In this document: piece by piece, positions 9,407-18,599 of the stretch
Layout of the letters: each line of letters starts with the position of its first letter
How positions within the stretch are numbered: the stretch's first letter is position 1
Assembly: GCF_017311415.1 (NCBI RefSeq)
Contig: NZ_JAEKIS010000006.1
Location: 124,001 to 188,000, forward strand
Direction of reading: 5' to 3'
Origin: Salipiger abyssi
GTDB lineage: Bacteria; Pseudomonadota; Alphaproteobacteria; Rhodobacterales; Rhodobacteraceae
DNA: 64,000 nt
Notes under the pieces: generated by a model
Told to the model about the DNA's origin: nothing
The model's input: the letters and a program-made list of their open reading frames with translations, nothing else
Databases searched by the model: none
Position numbers and translations under genes: made by a program

Positions 9407-10189
9407 TCAGATATCCTGAAACAGGTTGTCGCTTTCGATGAAATCCACACGATCTTCGGAAACGGTGCCGGCGTTGATGTCACGGGTTTCCACCCGACCG
9501 TCGCCATAACCAATCACCACCTGATCGCAGATGTCGATAAAGAGACCGTTCTCGACCACGCCGGGGATCTGATTCAGCACCAGTGCCAGCTGGCGGGCAT
9601 TGCCGATACGCGTGAGATGCAGATCGAGGATGTAATTGCCCTCATCGGTGATAAAGGCGCGGTCGCCGTTCATGCGCAGTGTGGTCTTGCGCCCCATCAC
9701 ATCCATCGAAACCAGCGCCTCTTCGAGCAGCGCCTGGCTGGCGGTCCAGCCGAAGGGAATGACCTCCACCGGCAGCGGGAAGGCGCCCAGCGTTTCCACC
9801 TCTTTCGCGGCGTCCGCGATCACCACCATCTGGTCGGAAGCGGTCGCCACGATCTTTTCCTGAAGCAGGGCGCCACCGCCGCCCTTGATGAGATTGAGCT
9901 CGCCGTCGAACTCGTCGGCACCGTCGATGGTGAGGTCGAGCCAGCGCGCCTCGTCGAGCGAGATCACCTCGATACCGACCTCGCGGGCAAGCTCGGCAGT
10001 GCGGGTGGAGGTCGGCACGCCCTGAAAGCGCAGCCCCTCCTCGCGCACCTTCTCGCCGAGGCAGCGCACCAGCCAGGCGGCGGTAGAGCCGGTGCCGAGC
10101 CCGACGCGCATGCCGCTTTCGACGAATTCGGCGGCGCGTTTGGCGGCCACGAACTTGGCCTTGTCGATCGGCGAAAGCTCTCCGGTCAT
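9407..10189 (-). CDS. rpiA: Ribose-5-phosphate isomerase A
   Basis: A 260-residue RpiA. Visible motifs are GLGTGSTAAWLV (phosphate-binding loop, residues about 30-41), LTIDGADEFD (catalytic Asp/Glu, about 89-98) and IKGGGGALLQEKIVA (catalytic Lys region, about 102-116), followed by FGWTASQALLEEAL. It interconverts ribose-5-phosphate and ribulose-5-phosphate in the pentose phosphate and nucleotide-precursor pathways. The start is the ATG at 10187-10189 (MTGELSPIDKAKF); the frame is open upstream but that extension is not RpiA-like. No neighbour is obviously linked. Confidence 0.95.
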   Translation of the reverse strand: MTGELSPIDKAKFVAAKRAAEFVESGMRVGLGTGSTAAWLVRCLGEKVREEGLRFQGVPTSTRTAELAREVGIEVISLDEARWLDLTIDGADEFDGELNLIKGGGGALLQEKIVATASDQMVVIADAAKEVETLGAFPLPVEVIPFGWTASQALLEEALVSMDVMGRKTTLRMNGDRAFITDEGNYILDLHLTRIGNARQLALVLNQIPGVVENGLFIDICDQVVIGYGDGRVETRDINAGTVSEDRVDFIESDNLFQDI

Positions 10190-10274
10190 AGCGGGCGACT
10201 CCTCTGCTGCTGCGGCGGGCTTATAAAGGCAATGCGCCGGCGGTGCGAGAGGCAAAACCGGCGTAGTGGAGCCA

Positions 10275-10712
10275 TCAGGGACGAATCGAGATCCGGTCGA
10301 AACCAAGCTCGTAAGGCGCGCGTGCCGACGCCGGAAGCGGCGCGCAGCCAGCAGCCGCGCCGTCGAGGGGGTCGCCCTCCTTAAAAACGCCGGCTTCCTC
10401 GAAGAAGGACAGATCCCGAAGGATCTTCTTGCCACCAGCCTTCAGCCAGCCCTTGCGCAGAACCTTCCGACGAAAGCGCAGCGTTTGCGGCTTTTCATGC
10501 ATGGTCACGCCGCACAGGACGGTCTGCCCGCCCAGTTCGCGCACCGAATAGACCATCAATACCGTCCCGTAGGCCTGCCCGAACGTGACCCCGGTGACCT
10601 CGAACCTGTTGTCGACCAGCACCGTGGGGGTATCGGCGGTTGCGGCCTGCGCACCGAGAGCCAGCGCACCGGCCAGAGAGAGCGCGGCGATCTTGCTGAA
10701 AAGAGACTTCAT
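10275..10712 (-). CDS. Secreted protein of unknown function
   Basis: A 145-residue protein with a classic Sec signal peptide (MKSLFSKIAALSLAGALALGAQAATA; cleavage likely near residue 24-26). The mature part starts with DTPTVLVDNRFEVTG and contains VTFGQAYGTVLMVYSVRELGGQTVLCGV, a basic RFRRKVLRKGWLKAGGKK segment, and two cysteines (LCGV, GCAPL) that could pair in the periplasm. I do not recognise a family. It stands alone, reading leftward toward rpiA, with 85 bases between. It is a real gene by signal peptide and codon pattern, but its function is not predictable. Confidence 0.65.
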   Translation of the reverse strand: MKSLFSKIAALSLAGALALGAQAATADTPTVLVDNRFEVTGVTFGQAYGTVLMVYSVRELGGQTVLCGVTMHEKPQTLRFRRKVLRKGWLKAGGKKILRDLSFFEEAGVFKEGDPLDGAAAGCAPLPASARAPYELGFDRISIRP

Positions 10713-10895
10713 TTCTTACCTTTAGAGACACTTAGGGGTGACCACCATATTCGCCGAGAGCGGCGGTGCAAGCACGATCAAAGCGGCGCGGCGAAGGCGC
10801 CGCACAGGGTCGTCTCGCCCGCCGGGGCGGGCTCGGGCCTCTGGCACAGGTGACGCCCTGCTGCCGGTATCCCGCCCTCGGGGTTTCGTGGTTCT

Positions 10896-10919
10896 GGCGT
10901 ATTTGGAAAGAGAAGAAGA
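10896..10919 (+). repeat. GGCGTATTT..AAAGAGAAGAAG intergenic element (half copy)
   Basis: The core GGCGTATTTGG followed by AAAGAGAAGAAG lies in the gap between the secreted protein and GNAT genes. It matches both arms of the large hairpin at 60746-60838 and a minus-strand copy at 33727-33756. Here only one arm is present. Confidence 0.6.
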
Positions 10920-10928
10920 CGCAGGCAG

Positions 10929-11456
10929 CTACGACACCCGGTACATAATGGTCGTGGGATCGCTATGGGGGCTGCCGTCGGGGGCAAGCGCGTAGCCGGG
11001 GATTTCGCCGGCGACCGCGAAGCCGCAGGCGGCATAGAGCGGCTGGGCGGCATCGCCGCTGCGGGTGTCGAGCGTGATGAGACTGCGGCCCTCCTCTGCG
11101 GCGCGGGCGAGCAGCGCCTGCATCAGCGCGCGGGCGATGCCGCGACGGCGATGAGACGGAGCGACCAGCATCTTGGAGACCTCGGCGCGGTGGCGCTGGT
11201 TGGGCATCGCGGCAAGATCGAGCTGCACCGTGCCGACAAGCGCCTCGCCCGCGAATGCGGCCCAGAGGATGCGATGGCCGCCGCGTAGTGCCGGCAGCAC
11301 AGAGCCCGCCCAGAACGCCTCCGCCTCCTGCTGCGGAAAGGGCATGACGAAGCCGACGCTGGCGCCGTCCTCGACGCAATGGCGCAGCAGCGTGCCGAGC
11401 GCCGGGATCTGCGGCTCGGCCTCGGTGGCGGAAAGCTCACGGATCACAACGCTCAT
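10929..11456 (-). CDS. GNAT-family N-acetyltransferase
   Basis: A 175-residue GNAT protein. The acetyl-CoA binding motif A is VSKMLVAPSHRRRGIARALMQALL (residues about 93-116), containing the R-R-x-G-I/x-A signature, and motif B follows (LYAACGFAVAG). The substrate, an amine, is unknown. The start overlaps the stop of the upstream XRE-cupin regulator by four bases (ATGA), so the two are co-translated and the regulator probably controls this gene. Such XRE-cupin/GNAT pairs occur in many proteobacteria. Cytoplasmic, normal length, no defect seen. Confidence 0.85.
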   Translation of the reverse strand: MSVVIRELSATEAEPQIPALGTLLRHCVEDGASVGFVMPFPQQEAEAFWAGSVLPALRGGHRILWAAFAGEALVGTVQLDLAAMPNQRHRAEVSKMLVAPSHRRRGIARALMQALLARAAEEGRSLITLDTRSGDAAQPLYAACGFAVAGEIPGYALAPDGSPHSDPTTIMYRVS

Positions 11457-12007
11457 GGCGTCACCAGCACGAGCACGTATTTGGCGCCCTTCTCCTTCGG
11501 CGTCTCGAAGACCGAGGCGCCGGTCAGCCGGTAGCGCAGCGTGTCGCCGGGGCGCAGGTTGTATGTCTCGCCCTCCAGCGTTACCTGAAGGCGGCCCGAG
11601 ACCAGCAGCAAATGGTGTTCCAGCCCCGGCACCGGAGCCGCGTCATAGGCGATGCGGCTGGCCGGTTCGAGCCGGCAGTCCAGCACCTCTGCCGCCAGCG
11701 CCGCCCCGCCCGGCGAGGCCACGCGCCGGGTGAAGCCGCCGTCGCGCCAGACCGCCTGATCGTCGCGGCGCAGGAGTGGCGTGAAGCCCTCCTCCACCAT
11801 GGCCAGCAGCCGCGACATGGTCATGCCATAGGCGGCGCAGAGCTTGCCCAGCACCTCGGCGGTGGGGCTGACCTCCCCCTTTTCCAACCGCGACAGGGCG
11901 GCGCGGCTCACCCCGCTCTGCTCGGCGAGCTGATCGAGCGTCAGCCCGCGCTCGGCGCGCAGCCGGGCGAGGCGCTGCGACAGGCGGTCGGTCAGGGTGT
12001 CGGGCAC
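11453..12007 (-). CDS. XRE-family regulator with cupin sensor domain
   Basis: A 184-residue regulator. An N-terminal helix-turn-helix (LAEQSGVSRAALSRLEKGEVSPTAEVLGKLCAAYG, residues about 27-61) joins a C-terminal cupin barrel (GLEHHLLLVSGRLQVTLEGETYNLRPGDTLRY, about 127-158). This one-component architecture senses a small ligand in the cupin and binds promoter DNA. It is the first gene of a two-gene unit with the overlapping GNAT gene and is divergent from the pdh operon, with 187 bases between. A role in pdh control is possible by position but not shown. Confidence 0.88.
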   Translation of the reverse strand: MPDTLTDRLSQRLARLRAERGLTLDQLAEQSGVSRAALSRLEKGEVSPTAEVLGKLCAAYGMTMSRLLAMVEEGFTPLLRRDDQAVWRDGGFTRRVASPGGAALAAEVLDCRLEPASRIAYDAAPVPGLEHHLLLVSGRLQVTLEGETYNLRPGDTLRYRLTGASVFETPKEKGAKYVLVLVTP

Positions 12008-12124
12008 GAGACATCTCCGGGAATCTTTCTCATATACGGGATATTACCGCGCCCTCGGGACCGCGCAAGAAAAACTGCATGCGCCCGCCCGCGCGGTTTT
12101 TTCGGCACCCGTGGCTTGAGCCCT

Positions 12125-12153
12125 TTGACACTCGCGCTAGCTCTGGATAGTGT
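12125..12153 (+). promoter_or_regulatory. Candidate sigma-70 promoter of the pdh operon
   Basis: TTGACA at 12125-12130, a 17-base spacer, and TAGTGT at 12148-12153 lie 42 bases before the pdhA ATG. The -35 is a perfect consensus match and the -10 keeps TA...T. Confidence 0.55.
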
Positions 12154-12160
12154 ACGAGAA

Positions 12161-12176
12161 AGTTTAACACTAAACT
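12161..12176. promoter_or_regulatory. Operator-like palindrome between pdh promoter and pdhA
   Basis: AGTTTA-ACAC-TAAACT is a perfect 6-bp inverted repeat with a 4-base spacer, overlapped on its right by the self-complementary AACTAGTT (12173-12180). It sits just after the -10, at or downstream of the expected transcription start, the usual place for a repressor site. The cognate regulator is unknown; the divergent XRE-cupin protein is one candidate. Confidence 0.45.
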
Positions 12177-12194
12177 AGTTGGGGAGGAATCGCC

Positions 12195-13217
12195 ATGGCC
12201 GCCCGGAAACCCGCTGCCAAGCCGAACGTCTCGCCCGATGAGCTGCGGCAATATTACCGCGACATGCTGCTGATCCGGCGCTTCGAAGAGAAGGCAGGCC
12301 AGCTTTACGGCATGGGACTCATCGGTGGGTTCTGTCACCTTTACATCGGTCAGGAAGCCGTGGTGGTCGGGCTCGAAGCCGCCGCCGAGGAGGGCGACAA
12401 GCGCGTCACCTCCTATCGCGACCACGGCCACATGCTGGCCTGCGGCATGGACCCCAACGGGGTGATGGCCGAGCTCACCGGCCGCGAGGGCGGCTATTCC
12501 AAGGGCAAGGGCGGCTCGATGCACATGTTCAGCCGCGAGAAGCATTTCTACGGCGGCCACGGCATCGTCGGCGCGCAGGTGCCGCTGGGCGCGGGGCTCG
12601 CCTTTGCCGACCAGTATCTCGACAACAAGCGCGTCACCTTCACCTATTTCGGCGACGGCGCGGCCAACCAGGGCCAGGTCTACGAGACCTTCAACATGGC
12701 CTCGATCTGGAAGCTGCCGGTGGTCTTCGTGATCGAGAACAACCAGTACGCCATGGGCACCTCGCAGAAGCGCTCGACCTCGACCGAGGACATCTACACC
12801 CGTGGCGCGCCCTTCGGCATCCCCGGCGAGCTGGTCGACGGCATGGACGTGCTGGCGGTCAAGGCCGCCGGCGAAAAGGCCGTGGCGCATTGCCGCGAGG
12901 GCAAGGGTCCGTATATCCTCGAGATCAAGACCTATCGCTATCGCGGTCACTCGATGTCGGACCCGGCGAAATACCGCACCCGCGAAGAGGTCCAGAAGAT
13001 GCGCGAAGAGCGCGACGCGATCCAGCATGTGCGCGACCTGCTGTTGCAGGGCAAACATGCCACCGAGGACGACCTCAAGGCGATCGACAAGGAAATCAAG
13101 GACATCGTGAACGCGTCCGCCGAGTTCGCCAAGGAGAGCCCGGAGCCGGCGCTCGACGAGCTCTGGACCGATATCTACGCCAGCGAAGTGCCGCAGGGCG
13201 ACGCGATCGACGCCTGA
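12195..13217 (+). CDS. pdhA: Pyruvate dehydrogenase E1 component, alpha subunit
   Basis: A 340-residue E1-alpha. The thiamine-diphosphate motif runs from GDGAANQG (residues 153-160) to ENN (181-183), and the phosphorylation-loop region [18 protein letters not shown] is near 250. It forms an alpha2-beta2 E1 with pdhB and decarboxylates pyruvate, passing the acetyl unit to lipoyl-E2. The start is the ATG preceded by GGGGAGG. It heads the operon pdhA-pdhB-small ORF-pdhC, with a candidate promoter and palindrome upstream. Cytoplasmic, normal length. Confidence 0.97.
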   Translation: MAARKPAAKPNVSPDELRQYYRDMLLIRRFEEKAGQLYGMGLIGGFCHLYIGQEAVVVGLEAAAEEGDKRVTSYRDHGHMLACGMDPNGVMAELTGREGGYSKGKGGSMHMFSREKHFYGGHGIVGAQVPLGAGLAFADQYLDNKRVTFTYFGDGAANQGQVYETFNMASIWKLPVVFVIENNQYAMGTSQKRSTSTEDIYTRGAPFGIPGELVDGMDVLAVKAAGEKAVAHCREGKGPYILEIKTYRYRGHSMSDPAKYRTREEVQKMREERDAIQHVRDLLLQGKHATEDDLKAIDKEIKDIVNASAEFAKESPEPALDELWTDIYASEVPQGDAIDA

Positions 13218-13236
13218 GGCAGGAGGATACCCGACA

Positions 13237-14598
13237 ATGGCAACACAGATTCTCATGCCCGCGCTCTCGCCCACGATGGAAGAGGGCACGCTGGCAAAAT
13301 GGCTCGTGAAAGAGGGTGACACCGTCACCTCGGGCGACATCCTCGCCGAGATCGAGACCGACAAGGCAACGATGGAATTCGAGGCGGTCGACGAGGGCAT
13401 CGTCGGCAAGCTGCTGATCGAGGAAGGCACCGAAGGGGTCAAGGTGAACACCCCCATCGCAGTGCTGGTCGAGGAAGGCGAAAGCGTCGAGGATGCCGAG
13501 GCCCCTGCCCCGGCGACCGAGGCGCCCGCCGCCGAAGAGGCCCCCGCTCCGGCCAAGGCCGCCGAACCCGAAAGCAAGGTGCCCGCGGCCTCGCCCGACT
13601 GGCCCGAGGGCACCGCGATGAAGACCCAGACCGTGCGCGAAGCTCTGCGCGACGCCATGGCCGAAGAGATGCGCGGCGATGCCAATGTGCTCGTCATGGG
13701 CGAGGAAGTCGCCGAGTATCAGGGCGCCTACAAGGTCACCCAGGGGCTGCTCGACGAGTTCGGCGCCAAGCGCGTGATCGACACGCCGATCACCGAGCAC
13801 GGCTTTGCCGGTATCGGCGTGGGCGCGGCCTTTGGTGGGCTGAAACCGATTGTCGAGTTCATGACCTTCAACTTCGCCATGCAGGCGATGGACCAGATCA
13901 TCAACTCGGCGGCCAAGACGCTTTATATGTCCGGCGGCCAGATGGGCTGTCCCATCGTGTTCCGCGGCCCGAACGGCGCCGCCGCCCGCGTCGGCGCGCA
14001 GCACAGCCAGGATTACGCCGCCTGGTACGCGATGATCCCCGGTCTGAAAGTGGCGATGCCCTATTCCGCAGCCGACGCCAAGGGCCTGCTGAAATCCGCC
14101 ATCCGCGACCCGAACCCGGTGATCTTCCTGGAAAACGAGATCCTCTACGGGCGCAGCTTCGACGTGCCGGACATGGACGATTTCACCGTCCCCTTCGGCA
14201 AGGCGAAGATCTGGCGCGAGGGCAAGGACGTCACCATCGTCAGCTTTGGCATCGGCATGCAATACGCGCTGGAAGCGGCTGAAAAGCTTGCCGAAGACGG
14301 TGTCGAAGCCGAGGTGATCGACCTGCGCACCCTGCGCCCGCTCGATTACGGCACGGTCATCGAGTCGGTGAAGAAGACCAACCGCTGCGTCACCGTAGAG
14401 GAAGGTTTCCCGGTGGGCGCCATCGGCAACCATCTGGGCGCCTATATCATGCAGAACGCCTTCGATTATCTCGATGCGCCGGTGATCAACTGCACCGGCA
14501 AGGACGTTCCCATGCCCTATGCCGCCAATCTCGAGAAACACGCGCTGGTGACCACCGCCGAGGTGCTCGAGGCGGTCAAGCAGGTGACCTACCGGTGA
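13237..14598 (+). CDS. pdhB: Pyruvate dehydrogenase E1 beta subunit with N-terminal lipoyl domain
   Basis: A 453-residue protein, longer than the ~330-residue plain E1-beta because it carries an N-terminal lipoyl domain (residues 1-~80; lipoylated Lys43 in ETDKATMEF). An Ala/Pro/Glu linker (about 88-122) precedes the E1-beta catalytic domain ([17 protein letters not shown]... to the end). This fusion is characteristic of alphaproteobacteria. It completes E1 with pdhA. It starts 19 bases after pdhA, and its stop overlaps the next small gene. The lipoyl domain is nearly identical in sequence to that of pdhC. Confidence 0.96.
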   Translation: MATQILMPALSPTMEEGTLAKWLVKEGDTVTSGDILAEIETDKATMEFEAVDEGIVGKLLIEEGTEGVKVNTPIAVLVEEGESVEDAEAPAPATEAPAAEEAPAPAKAAEPESKVPAASPDWPEGTAMKTQTVREALRDAMAEEMRGDANVLVMGEEVAEYQGAYKVTQGLLDEFGAKRVIDTPITEHGFAGIGVGAAFGGLKPIVEFMTFNFAMQAMDQIINSAAKTLYMSGGQMGCPIVFRGPNGAAARVGAQHSQDYAAWYAMIPGLKVAMPYSAADAKGLLKSAIRDPNPVIFLENEILYGRSFDVPDMDDFTVPFGKAKIWREGKDVTIVSFGIGMQYALEAAEKLAEDGVEAEVIDLRTLRPLDYGTVIESVKKTNRCVTVEEGFPVGAIGNHLGAYIMQNAFDYLDAPVINCTGKDVPMPYAANLEKHALVTTAEVLEAVKQVTYR

Positions 14599-14858
14599 GC
14601 CCGGTCGAGGTGATCGGGCGCGACGTGGCGCGCGAGGCCTATCGGGTCCGGGTGGATGCCGAGGGCCTCGCCCGCACCGCGCTGGTGCCCGAATGCCTCA
14701 TGGAAACGCTGCGCCCGGGCGAGCGCCCGAGCCACCAGGAAGCCTATGAATGGATCGCCGCACATCGCGGCAGGATCGAGAAGGCGGTGATCGCGCGGGC
14801 AGCGGCCCGCACGCCGCGCCCGCCCTACGATCTCGTGACCCTCGCCGAGGAGAGCTGA
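14595..14858 (+). CDS. Small conserved-looking protein inside the pdh operon (DUF1488-like, tentative)
   Basis: An 87-residue protein whose GTG start overlaps the pdhB stop (GTGA) and whose stop lies four bases before pdhC, so it is fully embedded in the operon. The sequence ([26 protein letters not shown]...[22 protein letters not shown]) resembles small alpha/beta domains in which a beta hairpin is followed by two helices ending in a HR-x-I-E-x-A motif. The DUF1488 family is my nearest guess. There is no catalytic signature. Co-translation suggests a link to PDH assembly, lipoylation or stability, but this is inference. Confidence 0.7.
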   Translation: MSPVEVIGRDVAREAYRVRVDAEGLARTALVPECLMETLRPGERPSHQEAYEWIAAHRGRIEKAVIARAAARTPRPPYDLVTLAEES

Positions 14859-14862
14859 AGAC

Positions 14863-16203
14863 ATGCCCACCGAAATCCTGATGCCCGCCCTGTCGCCGAC
14901 CATGGAGGAAGGCACGCTGGCCAAATGGCTGGTCAAGGAAGGCGACACCGTGAATTCCGGCGACATTCTCGCCGAGATCGAAACCGACAAGGCCACGATG
15001 GAGTTCGAGGCGGTGGACGAAGGCACCATCGGCAAGATCCTCATCGAAGAGGGCTCCGAGGGGGTGAAGGTTAACACCCCCATCGCCGTGTTGCTGGAAG
15101 AGGGCGAGAGCGCCGACGATATCGAAACGTCCTCCGCCCCTGCGCCGGCAGAGGAAAAACCCGCCCCGGCCCCCGCCGCGGACGAGAAACCCGAGCCGGG
15201 GCCGCAGCAGGCGGCCGCGGCGGCGACGCCCGCCACCCCTGCCCCGGCGGCGCCCGAAGCCGCCGATGGCAGCCGCATCTTTGCCACCCCGCTGGCGCGC
15301 CGCATCGCCGCCGACAAGGGGCTGGACCTGACGCAGATCAAGGGCTCCGGCCCGCATGGCCGCATCGTCAAGGCGGATGTCGAGGGCGCCAAGGCCGCAC
15401 CCGCCGAGAAAGCTGCGCCCGCGGCTGCCGAGGCGCCCGCCGCCAAGGCCGATGCGGTTGCCATGCCCGCCAGCCCCGGCGCCGAGCAGGTCAAGAAGAT
15501 GTACGAGGGCCGCAATTACGAAGAGGTCAAGCTCGACGGCATGCGCAAGACGGTGGCAAGCCGCCTCACCGAGGCCAAGCAGACCATCCCGCATTTCTAC
15601 CTGCGCCGCGACATCAAGCTCGACGCGCTGCTGAAATTCCGCAGCCAGCTCAACAAGCAGCTCGAAGGCCGCGGCGTGAAGCTCTCGGTCAACGATTTCG
15701 TCATCAAGGCCTCTGCGCTTGCCCTGCAATCGGTGCCCGACGCCAATGCGGTCTGGGCCGGCGACCGGATCCTCAAGCTCACCCCCTCCGACGTCGCGGT
15801 CGCCGTGGCGATCGAGGGCGGGCTCTTCACCCCGGTGCTGAAGGATGCCGAGATGAAATCGCTCTCGGCACTCTCCGCCGAGATGAAGGATCTCGCGGGC
15901 CGCGCCCGCAACAAGAAGCTCGCGCCGCATGAATATGTCGGCGGCAGCTTCGCGATCTCCAACCTCGGCATGTACGGCATCGACAATTTCGACGCGGTCA
16001 TCAACCCGCCGCATGGCGCCATCCTCGCCGTGGGCGCGGGCGTCAAGAAGCCTGTGGTCGGCGCCGATGGCGAGCTGACCGTGGCGACGGTGATGTCGGT
16101 GACGCTCTCCGTGGATCACCGGGTCGTCGACGGCGCGCTTGGGGCGGAACTGCTTCAGGCCATCGTCGAGAACCTGGAGAACCCGATGGTGATGCTGGCC
16201 TGA
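14863..16203 (+). CDS. pdhC: Dihydrolipoamide acetyltransferase, PDH E2
   Basis: A 446-residue E2. It has one lipoyl domain (residues 1-~80, Lys43 in ETDKATMEF), an Ala/Pro-rich linker, and a peripheral-subunit binding domain ([18 protein letters not shown]...HGRIVKADV, about 141-175). The catalytic acetyltransferase core ends with the active-site [14 protein letters not shown]. It transfers acetyl from lipoate to CoA and forms the core of the complex. E3 is not encoded in this window. The gene ends the operon, followed within 30 bases by an intrinsic terminator. Confidence 0.97.
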   Translation: MPTEILMPALSPTMEEGTLAKWLVKEGDTVNSGDILAEIETDKATMEFEAVDEGTIGKILIEEGSEGVKVNTPIAVLLEEGESADDIETSSAPAPAEEKPAPAPAADEKPEPGPQQAAAAATPATPAPAAPEAADGSRIFATPLARRIAADKGLDLTQIKGSGPHGRIVKADVEGAKAAPAEKAAPAAAEAPAAKADAVAMPASPGAEQVKKMYEGRNYEEVKLDGMRKTVASRLTEAKQTIPHFYLRRDIKLDALLKFRSQLNKQLEGRGVKLSVNDFVIKASALALQSVPDANAVWAGDRILKLTPSDVAVAVAIEGGLFTPVLKDAEMKSLSALSAEMKDLAGRARNKKLAPHEYVGGSFAISNLGMYGIDNFDAVINPPHGAILAVGAGVKKPVVGADGELTVATVMSVTLSVDHRVVDGALGAELLQAIVENLENPMVMLA

Positions 16204-16228
16204 CCTGTCTGCCAGGTCGCATCGCTCG

Positions 16229-16264
16229 AAACGCCCGCCGCCCACCGGCGGGCGTTTCCTTTTC
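16229..16264 (+). terminator. Intrinsic terminator of the pdh operon
   Basis: AAACGCCCGCC (16229-16239) pairs perfectly with GGCGGGCGTTT (16247-16257) across a 7-base loop. It is followed by CCTTTT, 26 bases after the pdhC stop. Confidence 0.8.
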
Positions 16265-16417
16265 CGGCGTGGCGAATGTATGTTTGGCGCTCATGTCTCC
16301 CATGCACGGCGAAGGCTTGCCGGCGCCCCGCCGCGCCGTTAGCGTAGGTCATGCTGCATCGCGGCAGGGTCGGCATGCCCGAACCGCGCGCAGACCCCGA
16401 CATGCCGGAGACGTTCC

Positions 16418-17605
16418 ATGGTCTATACCGACCGCCAGGCCCGCCTGACGATCCTGTCCCTCGCGCTCGGTGCCTTCGCCATCGGCGTCACCGAATTCGC
16501 CGCGATGGGGCTCTTGCCCTATTACGCCGCCGATCTCGGCGTGAGTGAGCCGCGCGCCGGCCACGCGGTCAGCGCCTATGCCATCGGGGTGGTCGTGGGG
16601 GCGCCGGTGCTGGCAGTGCTGGGCAGCCTGCTGCCGCGCAAACTGCTGCTGGTACTGCTCATGGCGTTCTTCCTGCTCGCCAACGCGCTCTCTGCCATGG
16701 CGCCGGGGATCGACACGCTGGTGGTGGCGCGGGTGCTGGCGGGGCTGCCGCATGGCGCCTTCCTCGGCATCGGCATGCTGTTTGCCGCCGAGATGTCACC
16801 CGAGGGGCGCAAGGCGGCGGGCGTGGCGCAGGTGCTGATGGGGCTGACCATCGCAAATGTGATCGGCGTGCCGGCGGCGGGCGCGATCGGCCAGGCCTTC
16901 GGCTGGCGCTGGTGCTTCGTCATCGTCTCGGTGATCGCGGCGGGCTCGGCGGCGATGATCGCCCGGGTGGCGCCGCAGCCGCAGGAAGCACCGGCGGCCA
17001 ACCCTCTGCGCGAGCTCTCGGCGCTGGCCAACCGCGCGGTCTGGCTGACGCTGCTGGTGGGCGCGGTGGGCTTCGGCGCGGTCTTCGCGGTCTATTCCTA
17101 TTTCTCGGCGGCAATGATCGCAGCGGCCAAGGCGCCGGAATGGGCGATCCCGCTGGCGCTCTCGGGCTTCGGCATCGGCGGCACGGCGGGCAATTACATC
17201 GCCGGACGGCTGGCGAGCTGGTCGCGGCTCGGCGGCGCGCTGGTGCTGCTGCTGGGCATGGTCGCCATGTCGCTGCTCTATGCCGCGGTGATGGGCCATT
17301 GGGTGGCGATGGCGCTCGTGGTGATGGCGCTGGGAATGACCGCCGGGCTGGTGATCCCGCTTCAGATGCGGCTGATGGATGTCGCGGGCGAGGGCCAGAC
17401 CCTCGCCGCCGCGCTGAACCACGCCGCCTTCAACGCCGCCAACGCGCTGGGGCCGTGGCTCGCGGGGATGGCGCTGGCGGCGGGCTATGGCTGGCAGGTC
17501 ACCGGCCATGTCGGCGCCGCGCTGGCGGCGGCGGGGATCGTCGTGCTGGGGCTGGCCTGGCTCGAGGCGAGGCCCCGGCGCCGGGCGCTCGCCGCAGGCT
17601 GCTGA
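16418..17605 (+). CDS. MFS transporter, AraJ/arabinose-efflux-like family
   Basis: A 395-residue major-facilitator protein with about twelve hydrophobic segments. The N-terminus, LTILSLALGAFAIGVTEFAAMGLLPYYAADLGVS, is the hallmark of the AraJ/YdhP/sugar-efflux group (GxxxxGxxEF motif). Motif A is a weak GSLLPRKLLLVLLMAFF. It is probably an inner-membrane proton-driven exporter of sugars or drugs, with substrate unknown. The gene is monocistronic and converges on cysE, with twin 22-nt palindromes in the 73-base gap. Normal length. Confidence 0.85.
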   Translation: MVYTDRQARLTILSLALGAFAIGVTEFAAMGLLPYYAADLGVSEPRAGHAVSAYAIGVVVGAPVLAVLGSLLPRKLLLVLLMAFFLLANALSAMAPGIDTLVVARVLAGLPHGAFLGIGMLFAAEMSPEGRKAAGVAQVLMGLTIANVIGVPAAGAIGQAFGWRWCFVIVSVIAAGSAAMIARVAPQPQEAPAANPLRELSALANRAVWLTLLVGAVGFGAVFAVYSYFSAAMIAAAKAPEWAIPLALSGFGIGGTAGNYIAGRLASWSRLGGALVLLLGMVAMSLLYAAVMGHWVAMALVVMALGMTAGLVIPLQMRLMDVAGEGQTLAAALNHAAFNAANALGPWLAGMALAAGYGWQVTGHVGAALAAAGIVVLGLAWLEARPRRRALAAGC

Positions 17606-17620
17606 GCTCCGAGCCGCGCG

Positions 17621-17664
17621 CAAGATCCTTCGAAGGATCTTGCAAAACGCTTCGAAGCGTTTTG
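17621..17664. repeat. Two adjacent perfect 22-nt palindromes (TTCGAA centres)
   Basis: 17621-17642 and 17643-17664 are each perfect 22-base palindromes, both centred on CTTCGAAG, the first with GATC and the second with AAACG flanks. They abut exactly between the convergent MFS and cysE genes. A bidirectional terminator or RNA-stabilising double hairpin is likely. There is no proper T-tract, although the second ends in TTTTG. Confidence 0.75.
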
Positions 17665-17678
17665 GCCGCCCGGACCGC

Positions 17679-18497
17679 TCAGCCCGAGCAGTTGCAGCCG
17701 GTGAGCTTCTGATCCATGTTGCGCGACGGCTGATCGCAGCCGGCATCGCCGACGATCTTTGCCGGCACGCCCGCAACGGTCTTGCAGGGCGGTACCTCTT
17801 CCAGCACCACCGAGCCCGCCGCGATGCGCGAGCCGCTGCCGATGCGAATATTGCCCAGCACCTTGGCCCCGGCACCGATCAGCACGCCGTCGCCGATCTT
17901 GGGGTGACGGTCCTCGTCCTCCTTGCCGGTGCCGCCCAGCGTCACCGAATGCAGGATAGAGACATCGTTGCCCACCACCGCCGTCTCGCCGATGACGATG
18001 GAATGGGCGTGGTCGATCATGATGCCCTGCCCGATCTTCGCCGCCGGATGGATATCGACGCCGAAGAGCTCCGAGGCGCGCATCTGGAAGAAGGAGGCGA
18101 GATCCTTGCGCCCCTCGTTCCACAGCCAATGCGCCACGCGCTGGCTCTGCACCGCCTGAAAGCCCTTGAAATAGAGCAGCGGCTGGAGAAACCGGTGGCA
18201 GGCCGGGTCGCGGTCATGGGTGGCGCGGATATCGGCCCGCGCGGCACGCGCCAGCCACGGGTCCGAGGCATAGGCCTTGTCGCAGATCTCGCGCAGGATC
18301 TGTTCCGACATCTCGCCATTGGCGAGCTTCATCGAGATGCGGAAGGCCAACGCCCCCTCTATGCTGGCGTGGTGCAGCACCGAGACATGCACCATCCCGC
18401 CCAGCAGCGGCTCGGCGGCGACGGCCTCTTCGGCCTCGCGGGTGATGCGGGCCCAGACCGGGTCCAGCTCGGCGATCCTTGCGCGGGTTTCGGCCAT
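17679..18497 (-). CDS. cysE: Serine O-acetyltransferase
   Basis: A 272-residue CysE. An N-terminal helical SATase domain (DPVWARITREAEEAVAAEPLLGGMVHVSVLHH) precedes a left-handed beta-helix of hexapeptide repeats (DIHPAAKIGQGIMIDHAHSIVIGETAVVG, residues about 147-175, containing the catalytic DxxH). It makes O-acetylserine, the first step of cysteine synthesis, in the cytoplasm. The C-terminus (KLTGCNCSG) has two cysteines. The gene lies directly downstream of the GTA cluster on the same strand, about 100 bases after its last gene, and appears to be host flank rather than GTA. Confidence 0.93.
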   Translation of the reverse strand: MAETRARIAELDPVWARITREAEEAVAAEPLLGGMVHVSVLHHASIEGALAFRISMKLANGEMSEQILREICDKAYASDPWLARAARADIRATHDRDPACHRFLQPLLYFKGFQAVQSQRVAHWLWNEGRKDLASFFQMRASELFGVDIHPAAKIGQGIMIDHAHSIVIGETAVVGNDVSILHSVTLGGTGKEDEDRHPKIGDGVLIGAGAKVLGNIRIGSGSRIAAGSVVLEEVPPCKTVAGVPAKIVGDAGCDQPSRNMDQKLTGCNCSG

Positions 18498-18599
18498 GTT
18501 TCCCTCCGTTGCGTCCTGCCCTTATAGCAGATAGCCGCGACGGTCCGAAACGCAAAACCGTGATGGGGGCAATCGCGAAACCGCATGAGCCAAGAACGC

